A stretch of 64,000 nt of DNA from Streptomyces caniferus (lineage in GTDB: Bacteria > Actinomycetota > Actinomycetes > Streptomycetales > Streptomycetaceae): NCBI RefSeq assembly GCF_009811555.1, contig NZ_BLIN01000005.1, forward strand, positions 558,001 through 622,000, in the 5' to 3' direction. The notes under the pieces are model-generated. The model had not been told where the DNA came from. It saw only the letters and a program-made list of their open reading frames with translations, and ran no database searches. Made by a program: the position numbers and the translations under genes. This document shows positions 8,835 through 18,720 of this stretch, piece by piece. The stretch's first letter is position 1. Every line of letters starts with the position of its first letter.

Positions 8835-9539
8835 ATGATGGACCGTGATGTCGTGGCGCTCGACGACCCGGTGGGCGCATCGCTCAGCGGCCCCCACGCG
8901 CATCTCGCCCGCCGGCTGGGCCGGGCCGTCACCTACCTGCCGGGAGTCGCGACCTTCTCTGCGGTACCTGCCGATGCGGGTGCGGCGGAGTGGGCCGACC
9001 TCGCCCGGCTGCTCGGCAGGGGCGAGTTCGCCGACCTGTTCAGCTGTCCGGCGACACCGCCGTCGGACTGGGAGCCGGTCTTCACCCTCGAAGGGCGCCA
9101 GATGATCTGGTCTGACAGCAGCCGAGCCGGTCAGCCTCCTGCTGAGCCCGACATCAATGTGGTGGAACTGGGCGCGGACAGCGTGCCCGAGATGCTCGAT
9201 CTCGTCGAGCGGACTCGGCCGGGGCCGTTCCGGCCCCGCACCCATGAGCTCGGTGTCTATCTCGGCATCCGTGACGACGGAGCACTGGTGGCCATGGCCG
9301 GCGAACGGCTTCGGCCTCCGGGCTGGACCGAGATCAGCACCGTCTGCACCGACCCTGCAGCCCGCGGGCGAGGTTTCGCCGCTCATCTGGTCGGTGCGCT
9401 CGTCGCGCGCATCGTGGCTCGTGAGGAGCGGCCCTTCCTGCACGTGGCCGAGGCGAACAGCGGCGCGATCGCCCTCTATGAGCGGCTCGGCTTCGTGGCC
9501 CGCAAGCGGGTGACCTTTCGCGGGTTCCGGACCCCGTGA
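8835..9539 (+). CDS. GNAT-family N-acetyltransferase
   Basis: A 234-residue protein whose C-terminal half is a GNAT domain. The acetyl-CoA loop reads as TDPAARGRGFAAHLVGAL (R-G-R-G-F), followed by LHVAEANSGAIALYERLGF, the usual motif B. The N-terminal 100 residues are a divergent second half-domain, a layout seen in many actinobacterial GNATs. Two adjacent ATG codons open the frame (8835 and 8838). It is not tightly linked to neighbours. Substrate unknown. Confidence 0.8.
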   Translation: MMDRDVVALDDPVGASLSGPHAHLARRLGRAVTYLPGVATFSAVPADAGAAEWADLARLLGRGEFADLFSCPATPPSDWEPVFTLEGRQMIWSDSSRAGQPPAEPDINVVELGADSVPEMLDLVERTRPGPFRPRTHELGVYLGIRDDGALVAMAGERLRPPGWTEISTVCTDPAARGRGFAAHLVGALVARIVAREERPFLHVAEANSGAIALYERLGFVARKRVTFRGFRTP

Positions 9540-9757
9540 CGGTGGCAGGCCGCGAGGGCGGCCGGGGCCGGAGGTTGGAGCCATGCGCATGATGTCGTGC
9601 CCGAGTATCCTCGATTCCGCGGGCATGCGAAACAGCGCTGGTACGCGCCATCATGCTGCTGTTTTTGTGGGCACGGAGGGGGCACTCGGTGGATGAACGG
9701 CCGTACAGCGGCACCGCTCCCGGCCCCGTGCCGGGAAACCAGGACGGAGGTTCGCCC

Positions 9758-9886
9758 GTGTTGAAGGCGATCGCAGATGTCATCCGAGCCATCGGTGGGG
9801 CAATCGCCACTGTCGTCACCCTGCCCTTCCGGGCTGTTGCCCGGCTGTTCGGTGGCGCCTCGGACACCGCGCGCGGCCATCACTGA
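9758..9886 (+). CDS. small LPFR-motif protein
   Basis: A 42-residue protein with an amphipathic hydrophobic core (IGGAIATVVTLPFRAVARLFGG). It resembles the short streptomycete proteins annotated for an LPFR motif, which are of unknown function. The GTG at 9758 is preceded by GGACGGAGG ending at 9750, an excellent ribosome site, so I reject the longer frame starting at 9653. The helix could associate with the membrane; that is inference. Confidence 0.6.
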   Translation: MLKAIADVIRAIGGAIATVVTLPFRAVARLFGGASDTARGHH

Positions 9887-10181
9887 CCACCCCCGGATAC
9901 GGCTGGTAGGCCCGTGAGAGCAGCGGGCTTGCCAGCGCGTATGCGTTGCCGCAGATCGGTCTCGAACGACGCCCACCGGCCCAGCGCGGTTCCTTCGTCA
10001 GAATGAGCAGGGCCGTGGAGAAGGTGATACGCATCCAGGGAGCCGTCGGCGGGGAGACCTCCCCCTGATCTTGCGTAGAAAACCGCGATAAACACCCATA
10101 CGATGGGTATCACGCACCGACGTGCCGGACAGGCTCGTGCAGTCGGTGCGGAAGGGCGAGCGACCCCGGGACGGGATGCCT

Positions 10182-11858
10182 ATGGATCAGGCCACCAGTC
10201 CGGCGCGGACCGTCATCCTGACCGTGGACGACGACCCGGGCGTCTCGCGAGCTGTCGCCCGCGATCTGCGGCGACGCTACGGTGCCTCGCACCGCATCGT
10301 GCGCGCGGAGTCCGGTGAGTCCGCCCTTGCCGCCTTGCGCGAGCTGAAGCTGCGCGGCGGCCCCGTCGCGGTGATCGTGGCCGACTACCGGATGCCGGAG
10401 ATGAACGGCATCGAGTTCCTCGAGCAGGCTCTCGACATCTACCCCGATGCCCGGCGGGTGCTGCTGACCGCGTACGCGGACACCGACGCGGCCATCGACG
10501 CGATCAATGTCGTCGACCTCGACCACTACCTCCTCAAGCCCTGGGAACCGCCCGAGGAGAAGCTCTACCCCGTCCTCGACGATCTGCTGCAGGCCTGGCG
10601 GGCCACCGACCACCGGCCGGTGGCCGTCACCAAGGTCGTCGGGCACCGCTGGTCGGCGCGTTCGTCGGCCGTACGGGAGTTCCTGGCCCGCAACCAGGTG
10701 CCGTACCGCTGGTACTCGTCCGACGGTCCGGAGGGCCGGCGGCTGCTGTGCGCCGCGGGCGAGGAGGGCCTGCGGCTCCCGCTTGTGATCACTCCGGACG
10801 GCACGGCCCTCATCGAGCCCGAGGACCGGGAACTCGCCGCCCGGGTCGGCCTCGCGACGATTCCGGCGACGGACTTCTACGACCTCGTCGTCATCGGCGG
10901 CGGACCGGCCGGTCTGGGTGCGGCGGTGTACGGGGCCTCCGAGGGCCTGCGGACCGTCCTCGTGGAACGCTCCGCGACCGGAGGCCAGGCGGGCCAGAGT
11001 TCGCGCATCGAGAACTATCTCGGCTTTCCCGACGGGGTGTCCGGGGCACAGCTCACCGACCGGGCCCGGCGGCAGGCGACGAAGTTCGGCGCCGAGATAC
11101 TGACCACGCGCGAAGTCACCGGGCTGGAGGTCAATGGCGCGTCGCGCGTCGTGCGGTTCTCGGACGGCTCCGCTGTGGCCGCGCACTCCGTGATCCTCGC
11201 GACCGGCGTGTCGTACCGGCAACTGGATGCGCCGCACGTGCCCGAGCTGACCGGCTGCGGAGTGTTCTACGGCTCGGCCCTGACCGAAGCGGCCGCATGC
11301 CAAGGGCACGACGTGTACATCGTCGGCGGCGCGAACTCCGCCGGTCAGGCCGCGATCTACCTGGCCCGGAGCGCCAAGTCGGTGACCGTGCTGGTGCGCA
11401 GATCGTCCTTGTCCACCTCGATGTCGCACTACCTCGTCCAGCAGGTCGACGAGACGCCCACGATCTCGGTGCGTACGCACACCGTCGTCGACGCCGCACA
11501 CGGCTCGCATCAACTGGAACAGCTCACCCTGCGCGACACGACGACCGGCGACACCGAACTCGTCGACGCCCAGTGGATGTTCGTCTTCATCGGGGCGGCC
11601 CCGCTGACCGACTGGCTGGAGGGCACGGTGCTCCGGGACTCCCGCGGGTTCATCCTGACCGGGCCCGATCTGACCGCGGACGGGCGCCCGCCGGACGACT
11701 GGGAGTTGAACCGGCCGCCGTACCACCTGGAGACCAACGTCCCCGGCGTGTTCGTGGCGGGAGACGCCCGCGCCGAGTCCGCCAAGCGCGTCGCCTCCGC
11801 GGTGGGAGAGGGAGCCATGGCGGTCATGCTCGTCCACCGATACCTGGAGCAGTCATGA
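10182..11858 (+). CDS. response regulator-glutaredoxin-like-thioredoxin reductase fusion
   Basis: A cytoplasmic fusion of about 558 residues. Residues 10-130 are a receiver domain (VDDDPG acid pocket, phospho-acceptor D in VADYRMPEMNG, TAYAD, and LLKPW lysine). Residues 145-215 look like a glutaredoxin/thioredoxin-like fold (SAVREFLARNQVPYRWYSSD, then PLVITPDGTALIEP) without a CxxC. The rest is a thioredoxin-reductase-like FAD/NAD(P)H module (VVIGGGPAGLGAAVYGASEG, GGANSAGQAAIYLARSAK, FVAGDAR). The redox CxxC of true TrxR is replaced by YGSA, so electrons must go elsewhere. ATG 10176 and GTG 10122 are alternative starts. The stop overlaps the kinase gene as ATGA. Confidence 0.85.
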   Translation: MDQATSPARTVILTVDDDPGVSRAVARDLRRRYGASHRIVRAESGESALAALRELKLRGGPVAVIVADYRMPEMNGIEFLEQALDIYPDARRVLLTAYADTDAAIDAINVVDLDHYLLKPWEPPEEKLYPVLDDLLQAWRATDHRPVAVTKVVGHRWSARSSAVREFLARNQVPYRWYSSDGPEGRRLLCAAGEEGLRLPLVITPDGTALIEPEDRELAARVGLATIPATDFYDLVVIGGGPAGLGAAVYGASEGLRTVLVERSATGGQAGQSSRIENYLGFPDGVSGAQLTDRARRQATKFGAEILTTREVTGLEVNGASRVVRFSDGSAVAAHSVILATGVSYRQLDAPHVPELTGCGVFYGSALTEAAACQGHDVYIVGGANSAGQAAIYLARSAKSVTVLVRRSSLSTSMSHYLVQQVDETPTISVRTHTVVDAAHGSHQLEQLTLRDTTTGDTELVDAQWMFVFIGAAPLTDWLEGTVLRDSRGFILTGPDLTADGRPPDDWELNRPPYHLETNVPGVFVAGDARAESAKRVASAVGEGAMAVMLVHRYLEQS

Positions 11859-13312
11859 ACGGCCGGCCGATGCCGTGCAGTCAGGAGGAACTGGGCTCGC
11901 TGTTCCTGTTCGAGAAGCTGGCCCCCGAACAGATCGCCCGGCTCTGCCGCGAAGGCCGTGTGGAGGAGTTCGAACCCGGGCCCGTGTACGGGGAGGGCGA
12001 CGCGGCCACGTGCTTCTATGTGCTGCTCGAAGGGACGCTCGTACTCTCCCGCCGGATCGGGGACTACGACGTGGAGATCAACCGGAGCTCCAGCCGCGGG
12101 GTGTACGCGGGAGCCTTCCAGGCCTACCTGGGTGACCGCCTGCGCCAGGTGTACAACAGCTCCCTGCGCGTCATCGAGCCCACACGCTTCTTCGTGCTGC
12201 CCGCGGAGACGTTCGCCGCGGTCATGCGGGAGTGGTTTCCCATGGCCGTGCACCTGCTGGAAGGCCTCTTCTTCGGTGCCAAGAGCACCCAGGAGGCCGT
12301 CGGCCAGCGAGAACGGCTGCTCGCTCTCGGATCGCTGTCCGCCGGGCTGACCCATGAGCTGAACAATCCCGCCGCCGCGGCCGTGCGCGCCACGTCCGCG
12401 CTCCGCGAGCGTGTCGCCGGAATGCGCCACAAGCTCGGCATCCTCGCGGCGGGCTCGTACCGGCGCGACAGCCTGCAGACGCTCGTCGACGTCCAGGAGC
12501 GCACGGCCGAGCGCGTCGCCAAGGCCACCGACCTGAGCCCGCTGGAGGCCTCGGACCGGGAGGACGTGCTCTCCGACTGGCTGGACGACCACGGCATCGG
12601 CGACGGCTGGCAGCTCGCGCCGACCTTCGTCCAGGCCGGCCTGGACACCGAGTGGCTGGACCAGGTCGCCGCGGCGGTGGACAGCGACACCCTCGAAGGT
12701 GCCGTGCGGTGGCTCAACTACACCGTCGAGACCGAGCTGTTGATGAACGAGATCGAGGACTCGACCCACCGCGTCTCGGCCCTCGTCACCGCGGCCAAGC
12801 AGTACTCGCAACTCGACCGAGCGCCCCACCAGGTCGCGGACGTGCATGAACTGCTGGACAGCACCCTGCTGATGGTCTCCGCGAAGATCGGCCCGCACCT
12901 CACCGTCGTCAAGGACTACGACCGCAGCCTGCCGAAGATCCCGGCCTACCCCGGCGAGCTCAACCAGGTATGGACGAACCTGATCGACAACGCCGTCTCG
13001 GCGATGAACAGCACCGGCGCCGACGGCACGTTGACCATCCGCACCGCGCGCGACGGGGACCATCTGCTCGTCGAGTTCCGCGACACCGGTCCCGGAGTCC
13101 CCGAGGAGATCCGCGACCGCGTCTTCGACCCGTTCTTCACCACCAAACCGGTGGGTGAGGGGACAGGTCTCGGCCTGGACATCTCCTGGCGGATCGTCGC
13201 CAACAAGCACAACGGGGACCTGCGGTTCCGCTCCGTCCCCGGCGACACCCGCTTCCAAGTACGTCTGCCACTGGCCTCCGCCGCCCCCACTCCCCCACAG
13301 GAGCCGTCATGA
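11855..13312 (+). CDS. soluble histidine kinase with cNMP-binding-like N-terminal domain
   Basis: A 485-residue sensor kinase with no membrane segment. Residues 15-130 resemble a CRP-type cyclic-nucleotide-binding beta-roll (LFLFEKLAPEQIARLCREG, FYVLLEGTLVLSRR). The H-box is LSAGLTHELNNPAAAA. The ATPase domain has NQVWTNLIDNAVSAM (N), DTGPGVPEEIRDRVFDPFF (G1/F) and GEGTGLGLDIS (G2). Its start overlaps the reductase-receiver gene and its stop overlaps the zinc-finger gene, so the three form one unit and the fused receiver is the obvious phosphorylation partner. Ligand unknown. Confidence 0.85.
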   Translation: MNGRPMPCSQEELGSLFLFEKLAPEQIARLCREGRVEEFEPGPVYGEGDAATCFYVLLEGTLVLSRRIGDYDVEINRSSSRGVYAGAFQAYLGDRLRQVYNSSLRVIEPTRFFVLPAETFAAVMREWFPMAVHLLEGLFFGAKSTQEAVGQRERLLALGSLSAGLTHELNNPAAAAVRATSALRERVAGMRHKLGILAAGSYRRDSLQTLVDVQERTAERVAKATDLSPLEASDREDVLSDWLDDHGIGDGWQLAPTFVQAGLDTEWLDQVAAAVDSDTLEGAVRWLNYTVETELLMNEIEDSTHRVSALVTAAKQYSQLDRAPHQVADVHELLDSTLLMVSAKIGPHLTVVKDYDRSLPKIPAYPGELNQVWTNLIDNAVSAMNSTGADGTLTIRTARDGDHLLVEFRDTGPGVPEEIRDRVFDPFFTTKPVGEGTGLGLDISWRIVANKHNGDLRFRSVPGDTRFQVRLPLASAAPTPPQEPS

Positions 13313-13659
13313 GTTCCCCGAACGGAATCGACCCCTCGGTCCCACCCAGCGGACCCGGATGCACCGAGTGCGAAGCCGACGGGGGCTGGTGGTTCCACCT
13401 GCGACGCTGCGCACAGTGCGGCCACATCGGCTGTTGCGACGACTCGCCCGCCAAGCACGGGACGGCCCACGCGCGGGCCACCGGGCACCCGGTGATCCGC
13501 AGCTTCGAACCGGGCGAAACCTGGTTCTACGACTACGAGAGCTCGGAGATGTACGCCTCGGGCCCGCCGCTGGCTCCCCCGGAGAGCCACCCGGCCGATC
13601 AGCCCACCCCCGGCCCCGCGGGACGAGTCCCGGAGGACTGGGCCGACCGTCTGGGGTAG
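13309..13659 (+). CDS. UBP-type zinc finger protein
   Basis: A 116-residue protein built around a ZnF-UBP: GCTECEADGGWWFHLRRCAQ, then CGHIGCCDDSPAKHGTAHAR, with paired cysteines and the following histidines in the expected order, and HPVIRSFEPGETWFYDY closing the fold. The C-terminal tail is Pro-rich and probably disordered. In eukaryotes this finger binds the ubiquitin C terminus; bacterial copies have no known ligand. Its ATG overlaps the kinase stop (ATGA), tying it to the redox receiver/kinase pair. Confidence 0.85.
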   Translation: MSSPNGIDPSVPPSGPGCTECEADGGWWFHLRRCAQCGHIGCCDDSPAKHGTAHARATGHPVIRSFEPGETWFYDYESSEMYASGPPLAPPESHPADQPTPGPAGRVPEDWADRLG

Positions 13660-13891
13660 GCGGACCGCCGCGTCGAACAGCGGACCACGAGGACCCTCGG
13701 GACGTTCCCGCGCAACGTCCCGTCGCCGTGTCCGGCACGGCGCCCGCCTGGGCCGGCCGCCGTCACCTGGCGGCCCACATGGTCGCGTTGGCGGCAATCT
13801 GGAGCGGCACTTAGCGTGGAGGGGAAGGCGGTTCGCACTCATCGTCCGGTGGGCCCGCGCGGCCGGATCGCCCTCGACGTGGAGGTCCGGG

Positions 13892-15031
13892 ATGGATTCT
13901 GTCTCCTTCCTGCTCGTGGCCGTGATCCTCACGGCGCTGGCCTTCGATTTCACCAACGGATTTCACGACACCGCCAACTCGATGGCCACCTCCATCGCCA
14001 CCGGGGCGCTGAGCCCCCGGGTCGCCGTCGCCGTCGCGGGTCTGCTCAATCTGGCCGGAGCCTTCCTCTCCACGGAAGTGGCCAAGACGATCTCGGGCGG
14101 CATCGTGCTCGACAGCGAGGTCTCCCTGGTGATGATCTTCGCCGGGCTGATCGGTGCGATCCTGTGGAATCTGGTCACCTGGCTCCTCGGGCTTCCGTCC
14201 AGTTCCTCCCACGCGCTGTTCGGCGGGCTGATCGGCGCGGTGTGGGTGGGCGCCGGGGGATCCGCGGTGCGCTTCGGCGCGATCATCGAGAAGATCGTGA
14301 TCCCGGCGGTGGCCTCGCCATTGGTGGCGTGCATGGTGGCGCTGCTGGCCACCTACCTCGCCTATGTGATCACCCGGAGAACCTCGCGTCGCGCCGTCGG
14401 GAAGGGCTTTCGCGCGGGCCAGATCGGGTCGGCGTCCCTGGTGGCACTGGCCCACGGCACCAACGATGCGCAGAAGACGATGGGCGTCATCACGCTCGCG
14501 CTCATCTCGGGCGGGGTGCTCAGCCATGGTGCGGGTCCACCCTGGTGGGTGGTGCTGAGCGCGGGCCTGGCGATCTCCCTGGGCACCTACACGGGCGGCT
14601 GGCGGATCATCCGGACCATGGGAAAGGGGCTCACCGATATCCAGTCCCCTCAGGGCTTCGCCGCCGAGACCAGCGCCACCGCGGTGATCCTCGCCTCCTC
14701 GCACATGGGGCTCGCGCTGTCGACCACCCAGGTGTGCACCGGCAGCATCCTCGGCGCGGGACTGGGCCGCCGGCTGGCCCACGTGCGCTGGGGAGTCGCC
14801 GGGCGGATCGCGGTGTCCTGGCTGCTGACGCTGCCGGCCGCGGCCGGCGTGGGAGGCGTGGCCGCGTGGGTGGCCGACCAGGGCGACCTGGGGGTGGCCC
14901 TGGTGGCGGGCGTCGCCATGGCCGCCGCGGCGGCTTTCTACGTCCTGTCGCGCCGCCGCCCGGTGAACCCGGAGAACGTCAACGAGGTGCCGGCGCCCGC
15001 GCCGGAGCCCACCGTCAAGCCGGTCGCCTGA
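13892..15031 (+). CDS. pitA: PiT-family inorganic phosphate transporter
   Basis: A 379-residue membrane protein of the PiT family. The two inverted family signatures are visible: FDFTNGFHDTANSMATS near residue 19 and LAHGTNDAQKTMGVI near residue 185. About ten hydrophobic segments follow. It should take up phosphate (as a metal-phosphate complex) by proton symport. It is followed 43 bases later by a short membrane protein gene. The ATG at 13892 gives a hydrophobic N terminus right at the start, as in the family. Confidence 0.88.
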   Translation: MDSVSFLLVAVILTALAFDFTNGFHDTANSMATSIATGALSPRVAVAVAGLLNLAGAFLSTEVAKTISGGIVLDSEVSLVMIFAGLIGAILWNLVTWLLGLPSSSSHALFGGLIGAVWVGAGGSAVRFGAIIEKIVIPAVASPLVACMVALLATYLAYVITRRTSRRAVGKGFRAGQIGSASLVALAHGTNDAQKTMGVITLALISGGVLSHGAGPPWWVVLSAGLAISLGTYTGGWRIIRTMGKGLTDIQSPQGFAAETSATAVILASSHMGLALSTTQVCTGSILGAGLGRRLAHVRWGVAGRIAVSWLLTLPAAAGVGGVAAWVADQGDLGVALVAGVAMAAAAAFYVLSRRRPVNPENVNEVPAPAPEPTVKPVA

Positions 15032-15074
15032 GCCGGGCCGCTCGGCCGGGCCGCCGTTCAGAAGGGGAGAGGGA

Positions 15075-15314
15075 ATGGACATCGACTGGGGCACTCTCGC
15101 CGGGGTCTTCGGCGTCAGCCTCGGGGTCACGGTGGTGGTGGTCGTGATGTTCTCGCTCGGCCTGGCCGCATGGGCCCGCGCCGGCCACGGGGAGCCCGCC
15201 GCCGAGGCGTCCGAGGGCCGGCACCACAAGGTGGCGACGACCACGGCTGTGCTGTGCTTCGCCTCCTGCCTCGCGGTCGCGGCGTACGGCATCGACCTGA
15301 TCGTTCCCGGCTGA
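15075..15314 (+). CDS. small two-helix membrane protein next to PiT
   Basis: A 79-residue protein with two predicted transmembrane helices: residues 9-31 (VFGVSLGVTVVVVVMFSLGL) and 54-74 (VLCFASCLAVAAYGIDLIV), joined by a His-rich charged loop. AAGGGGAGAGGGA lies just before the ATG. It follows the phosphate transporter in the same direction and is probably cotranscribed. No catalytic motif is seen; a transporter-associated role is inference. Confidence 0.7.
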   Translation: MDIDWGTLAGVFGVSLGVTVVVVVMFSLGLAAWARAGHGEPAAEASEGRHHKVATTTAVLCFASCLAVAAYGIDLIVPG

Positions 15315-15372
15315 CCCCGGCCCCGACCCATCGCCGTACGCGACTCCCCGCCGCGCGGCGGCGCGTCCTGCC

Positions 15373-16038
15373 TCAGATGGCTTCGCGGATGGCCCGCTCG
15401 AAGCCCTCGACGTGCTGGCGGGCGAGCCGGGCCGCCTTCGCGGGGTCGCCCGCGACGATCGCCTCGATCAACGGTCCGTGCTCTTCGACATGGCCGGCCA
15501 TATCGGACATGCGCTCCACGAACAGGCACCAGATGCGGGTGGCCAGGTTGTCGTGGCGGACGAGGGTGTCCTCCAGGTACGGGTTGTGTGTGGCGGCGTA
15601 GATGGCGCGGTGGACCTGGAGGTCCAGGCGCATGAGTGCGTCGGCGTCGCGCTGACGGGCATCCACGCTCTCCAGCTCGCGCCGTACGGCCGCCAGGTTC
15701 GCGCGGTCCGCGGCCGTGGCGCGCCGTGCGGCCTGGGCGGCGGCCAACGGCTCCAGCTCCTGGCGCACCTCGGAGATATGGGCCAGGTCGGTGATGTTGA
15801 CCTCGGTGGCGAAGGTGCCGCGCCGGGGGAAGGTCGTGATCAGCCGCTCGTACTGGAGCCGCTTGAGCGCCTCGCGCACCGGCGTCCGTCCGACATCGAG
15901 GGACTGTGCCAGCTGGTCCTCGTTGATCGGCGCGCCCGGGCGGATTTCGAGCATGACGAGCCGGTCGCGGATGGCGCGGTAGGCGCGCTCGGCGAGGGAG
16001 AGTTCCTCGCCTCTGGGCTCGGTCGCCACGTGCTGCAT
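15373..16038 (-). CDS. GntR-family regulator, FCD type
   Basis: A 221-residue regulator. The N-terminal winged helix reads AYRAIRDRLVMLEIRPGAPI, then QLAQSLDVGRTPVREALKRL; the C-terminal all-helical FCD ligand domain has the metal-site residues in LDLQVHRAIYAATHNPYLED and a later HVEEHGPLIEAI. ATG 16038 has AAGGGGGC about seven bases upstream, better than a longer frame from 16071. It is divergent from the glyA-sox operon, so it most likely senses a sarcosine or glycine-betaine related metabolite. Confidence 0.85.
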   Translation of the reverse strand: MQHVATEPRGEELSLAERAYRAIRDRLVMLEIRPGAPINEDQLAQSLDVGRTPVREALKRLQYERLITTFPRRGTFATEVNITDLAHISEVRQELEPLAAAQAARRATAADRANLAAVRRELESVDARQRDADALMRLDLQVHRAIYAATHNPYLEDTLVRHDNLATRIWCLFVERMSDMAGHVEEHGPLIEAIVAGDPAKAARLARQHVEGFERAIREAI

Positions 16039-16086
16039 CAGGCCCCCTTGACTTGTTCGGCAAGCTCCCATACCTTACCGCACAGT

Positions 16087-16098
16087 CTGATATATCAG
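16087..16098. promoter_or_regulatory. GntR operator candidate upstream of glyA
   Basis: CTGATATATCAG is a perfect 12-bp palindrome in the 94-bp gap between the divergent gntR and glyA genes. It is AT-rich in otherwise GC-rich DNA and lies where it could block transcription both ways. Confidence 0.6.
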
Positions 16099-16132
16099 TT
16101 GCTCATTAGTTGGCTCTCAGAAGGGTGCGCCG

Positions 16133-17446
16133 ATGGCAACGAACCCGTCGATCACCGCGGTCGCCTCTCCCCTCTCCCTCCCGCTGAGCGCGATCGACCC
16201 GGATGTCGCCTCCGCGGTGGACGCGGAGCTTCACCGTCAGCAGTCGACCCTCGAGATGATCGCCTCGGAGAACTTCGCCCCGGCCGCCGTCATGGAGGCC
16301 CAGGGCTCGGTACTGACCAACAAGTACGCCGAGGGCTACCCGGGCCGCCGCTACTACGGCGGCTGCGAGCACGTCGACGTCATCGAGCAGTTGGCCGTCG
16401 ACCGGGTGAAGGAACTGTTCGGCGCCGAGGCCGCGAACGTGCAGCCGCACTCGGGCGCCCAGGCCAACGCGGCCGCGATGTTCGCTTTGCTCGAGCCCGG
16501 TGACACGGTCCTCGGCCTCGACCTGGCGCACGGCGGTCACCTGACCCACGGCATGCGCCTCAACTACTCCGGCCGGCTGTACCACGTCGTGCCGTACCAC
16601 GTGCGCGAGTCCGATCTGCGCATCGACATGGACGAGGTCGAGCGGCTCGCCCTCGCGCACCGGCCCAAGATGATCGTCGCCGGCTGGTCTGCCCACCCCC
16701 GCCGGCTGGACTTCGCCGCGTTCCGGCGGATCGCCGACGAGGTGGGGGCGTATCTGATGGTGGACATGGCGCACTTCGCCGGCCTGGTGGCCGCGGGCCT
16801 CCACCCCAACCCGGTGCCGTACGCCGACGTCGTGACGACCACCACGCACAAGACCCTCGGCGGCCCGCGCGGCGGTGTGATCCTCAGCCGCGCCGGCCTG
16901 GCCAAGAAGATCAACTCTGCGGTCTTCCCGGGCCAGCAGGGCGGTCCGCTGGAGCACGTCATCGCGGCGAAAGCGGTGTCCTTCAAGGTGGCGGCGGGCG
17001 AGGAATTCCAGGAGCGCCAGCAGCGCACCCTCGACGGCGCCCGGATCCTCGCCGGACGGCTGCTGGCCGACGATGTGGCCGAGGCCGGGATCACGGTGCT
17101 GACCGGCGGCACCGAAGTCCACCTGGTCCTCGTCGACCTGCGGAACTCCGCTCTCGACGGACAGCAGGCCGAGGACCGCCTGCACCGCATCGGCATCACC
17201 GTCAACCGCAACGCGGTGCCGTTCGACCCGCGCCCGCCGATGGTCTCCTCGGGGCTGCGGATCGGCACCCCGGCCCTGGCCACCCGGGGCTTCGGGGCCG
17301 GGGAGTTCCGCGAGGTCGCCGACATCATCGCGCTCGCCCTCAAGGACGAACTCACCGACGAGCGCGCCACCGTGCTGCGCGGCCGTGTCACCGCGCTGGC
17401 CGAGAAGTTCCCCCTCTACGCCGACCGGAACGGATGCGCCGGATGA
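16133..17446 (+). CDS. glyA: serine hydroxymethyltransferase
   Basis: A 437-residue PLP enzyme converting glycine plus 5,10-methylene-THF to serine. Family marks are [27 protein letters not shown] with the PLP lysine, [13 protein letters not shown], and the C-terminal [13 protein letters not shown]. As the first gene of a sarcosine oxidase operon it would consume both products of that enzyme, glycine and the one-carbon unit. This operon-bound copy is probably a second GlyA in the cell. The stop overlaps the soxB start. Confidence 0.92.
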   Translation: MATNPSITAVASPLSLPLSAIDPDVASAVDAELHRQQSTLEMIASENFAPAAVMEAQGSVLTNKYAEGYPGRRYYGGCEHVDVIEQLAVDRVKELFGAEAANVQPHSGAQANAAAMFALLEPGDTVLGLDLAHGGHLTHGMRLNYSGRLYHVVPYHVRESDLRIDMDEVERLALAHRPKMIVAGWSAHPRRLDFAAFRRIADEVGAYLMVDMAHFAGLVAAGLHPNPVPYADVVTTTTHKTLGGPRGGVILSRAGLAKKINSAVFPGQQGGPLEHVIAAKAVSFKVAAGEEFQERQQRTLDGARILAGRLLADDVAEAGITVLTGGTEVHLVLVDLRNSALDGQQAEDRLHRIGITVNRNAVPFDPRPPMVSSGLRIGTPALATRGFGAGEFREVADIIALALKDELTDERATVLRGRVTALAEKFPLYADRNGCAG

Positions 17447-18663
17447 CCACCACGCCTCTCCCCGAACACCCCGACTGGCTCTGGCGCAACCCCGAGCCGC
17501 GCTCCTCGTACGACGTCGTCATCATCGGCGGTGGCGGTCACGGCCTGGCCACCGCCTACTACCTCGCCAAGCACCACGGCATCACCAATGTCGCCGTCCT
17601 GGAGAAGGGCTGGCTGGCCGGCGGCAACATGGCGCGCAACACCACGATCATCCGCTCCAACTACCTGTGGGACGAGAGCGCCGCGATGTACGAGCGCGCG
17701 CTCAAGCTGTGGGAGCAGCTGCCGGAAGAGCTGGACTACGACTTCCTGTTCAGCCAGCGCGGCGTGCTCAACCTCGCGCACACCCTGCAGGACGTCCGCG
17801 AGGGCGTGCGCCGGGTCAACGCCAACCGCCTCAACGGCGTCGACGCCGAATGGCTCGCACCGGACGAGGTCGCCGAGGTCTGCCCGATCCTCAACGTCTC
17901 GGCCGACACCCGGTACCCGGTCCTCGGCGGCACCTACCAGCCGCGGGCCGGCATCGCCAAGCACGACCACGTCGCCTGGGCGCTCGCCCGCCGGGCCGAC
18001 GAGATGGGCGTCGACCTGATCCAGGGGTGCGAGGTCACCGGCTTCCTCAAGGACGGTGACCGGGTCGTCGGCGTCGAGACCAGCCGCGGCCGCATTCTCG
18101 CCGGGCGGGTCGGCCTCGCCGCCGCCGGGCACAGCAGTGTGCTGGCCCAGCGGGCGGGCTTCCGGCTGCCGGTGCAGTCCCACCCCCTCCAGGCGCTGGT
18201 CTCCGAACTGCACGAGCCGGTGCACCCCACCGTGGTGATGTCCAACCACGTGCACGTCTACGTCTCCCAGGCACACAAGGGCGAGCTGGTGATGGGCGCG
18301 GGCGTCGACGCGTACAACGGGTACGGACAGCGTGGCTCCTTTCATGTGATCGAGCACCAGATGGCGGCCGCCGTCGAGCTCTTCCCGGTCTTCGCGCGCG
18401 CCCACGTGCTGCGCACCTGGGGCGGCATCGTCGACGTCACGCCCGACGCGTCCCCCATCATCGGCACCACGCCGATCGAGAACCTCTACGTCAACTGCGG
18501 CTGGGGCACCGGCGGTTTCAAGGCCACCCCGGCCGCCGGCCTGACCTTCGCCCACACCATCGCCACCGGCGAACCGCATCCGCTCAACGCCCCCTTCGCC
18601 CTCGAACGCTTCACCACGGGCGCCCTGGTCGACGAACACGGCGCCGCGGCCGTGGCGCACTGA
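17443..18663 (+). CDS. soxB: sarcosine oxidase beta subunit
   Basis: A 406-residue flavoprotein, the subunit that oxidises sarcosine at its covalently bound flavin. It has the FAD dinucleotide fold [20 protein letters not shown], the SoxB-specific [20 protein letters not shown], and the C-terminal [17 protein letters not shown] 17443 makes an ATGA overlap with the glyA stop; ATG 17434 is three codons longer. Next come soxD, soxA and soxG in the usual B-D-A-G order. Confidence 0.92.
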   Translation: MTTTPLPEHPDWLWRNPEPRSSYDVVIIGGGGHGLATAYYLAKHHGITNVAVLEKGWLAGGNMARNTTIIRSNYLWDESAAMYERALKLWEQLPEELDYDFLFSQRGVLNLAHTLQDVREGVRRVNANRLNGVDAEWLAPDEVAEVCPILNVSADTRYPVLGGTYQPRAGIAKHDHVAWALARRADEMGVDLIQGCEVTGFLKDGDRVVGVETSRGRILAGRVGLAAAGHSSVLAQRAGFRLPVQSHPLQALVSELHEPVHPTVVMSNHVHVYVSQAHKGELVMGAGVDAYNGYGQRGSFHVIEHQMAAAVELFPVFARAHVLRTWGGIVDVTPDASPIIGTTPIENLYVNCGWGTGGFKATPAAGLTFAHTIATGEPHPLNAPFALERFTTGALVDEHGAAAVAH

Positions 18664-18720
18664 CAGCCCCGCCGAGAGCCCGATCAGAGCCCGTCGAGAG
18701 CCTGCTGAGAGAAGGACACC

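Noticed and set aside
9880..10113. Minus-strand 77-codon frame with HLLHGPAHSDEGTALGRW
   Set aside because: The middle looks somewhat protein-like but there is no good ribosome site or recognisable family; it may be a gene fragment, not enough to call.
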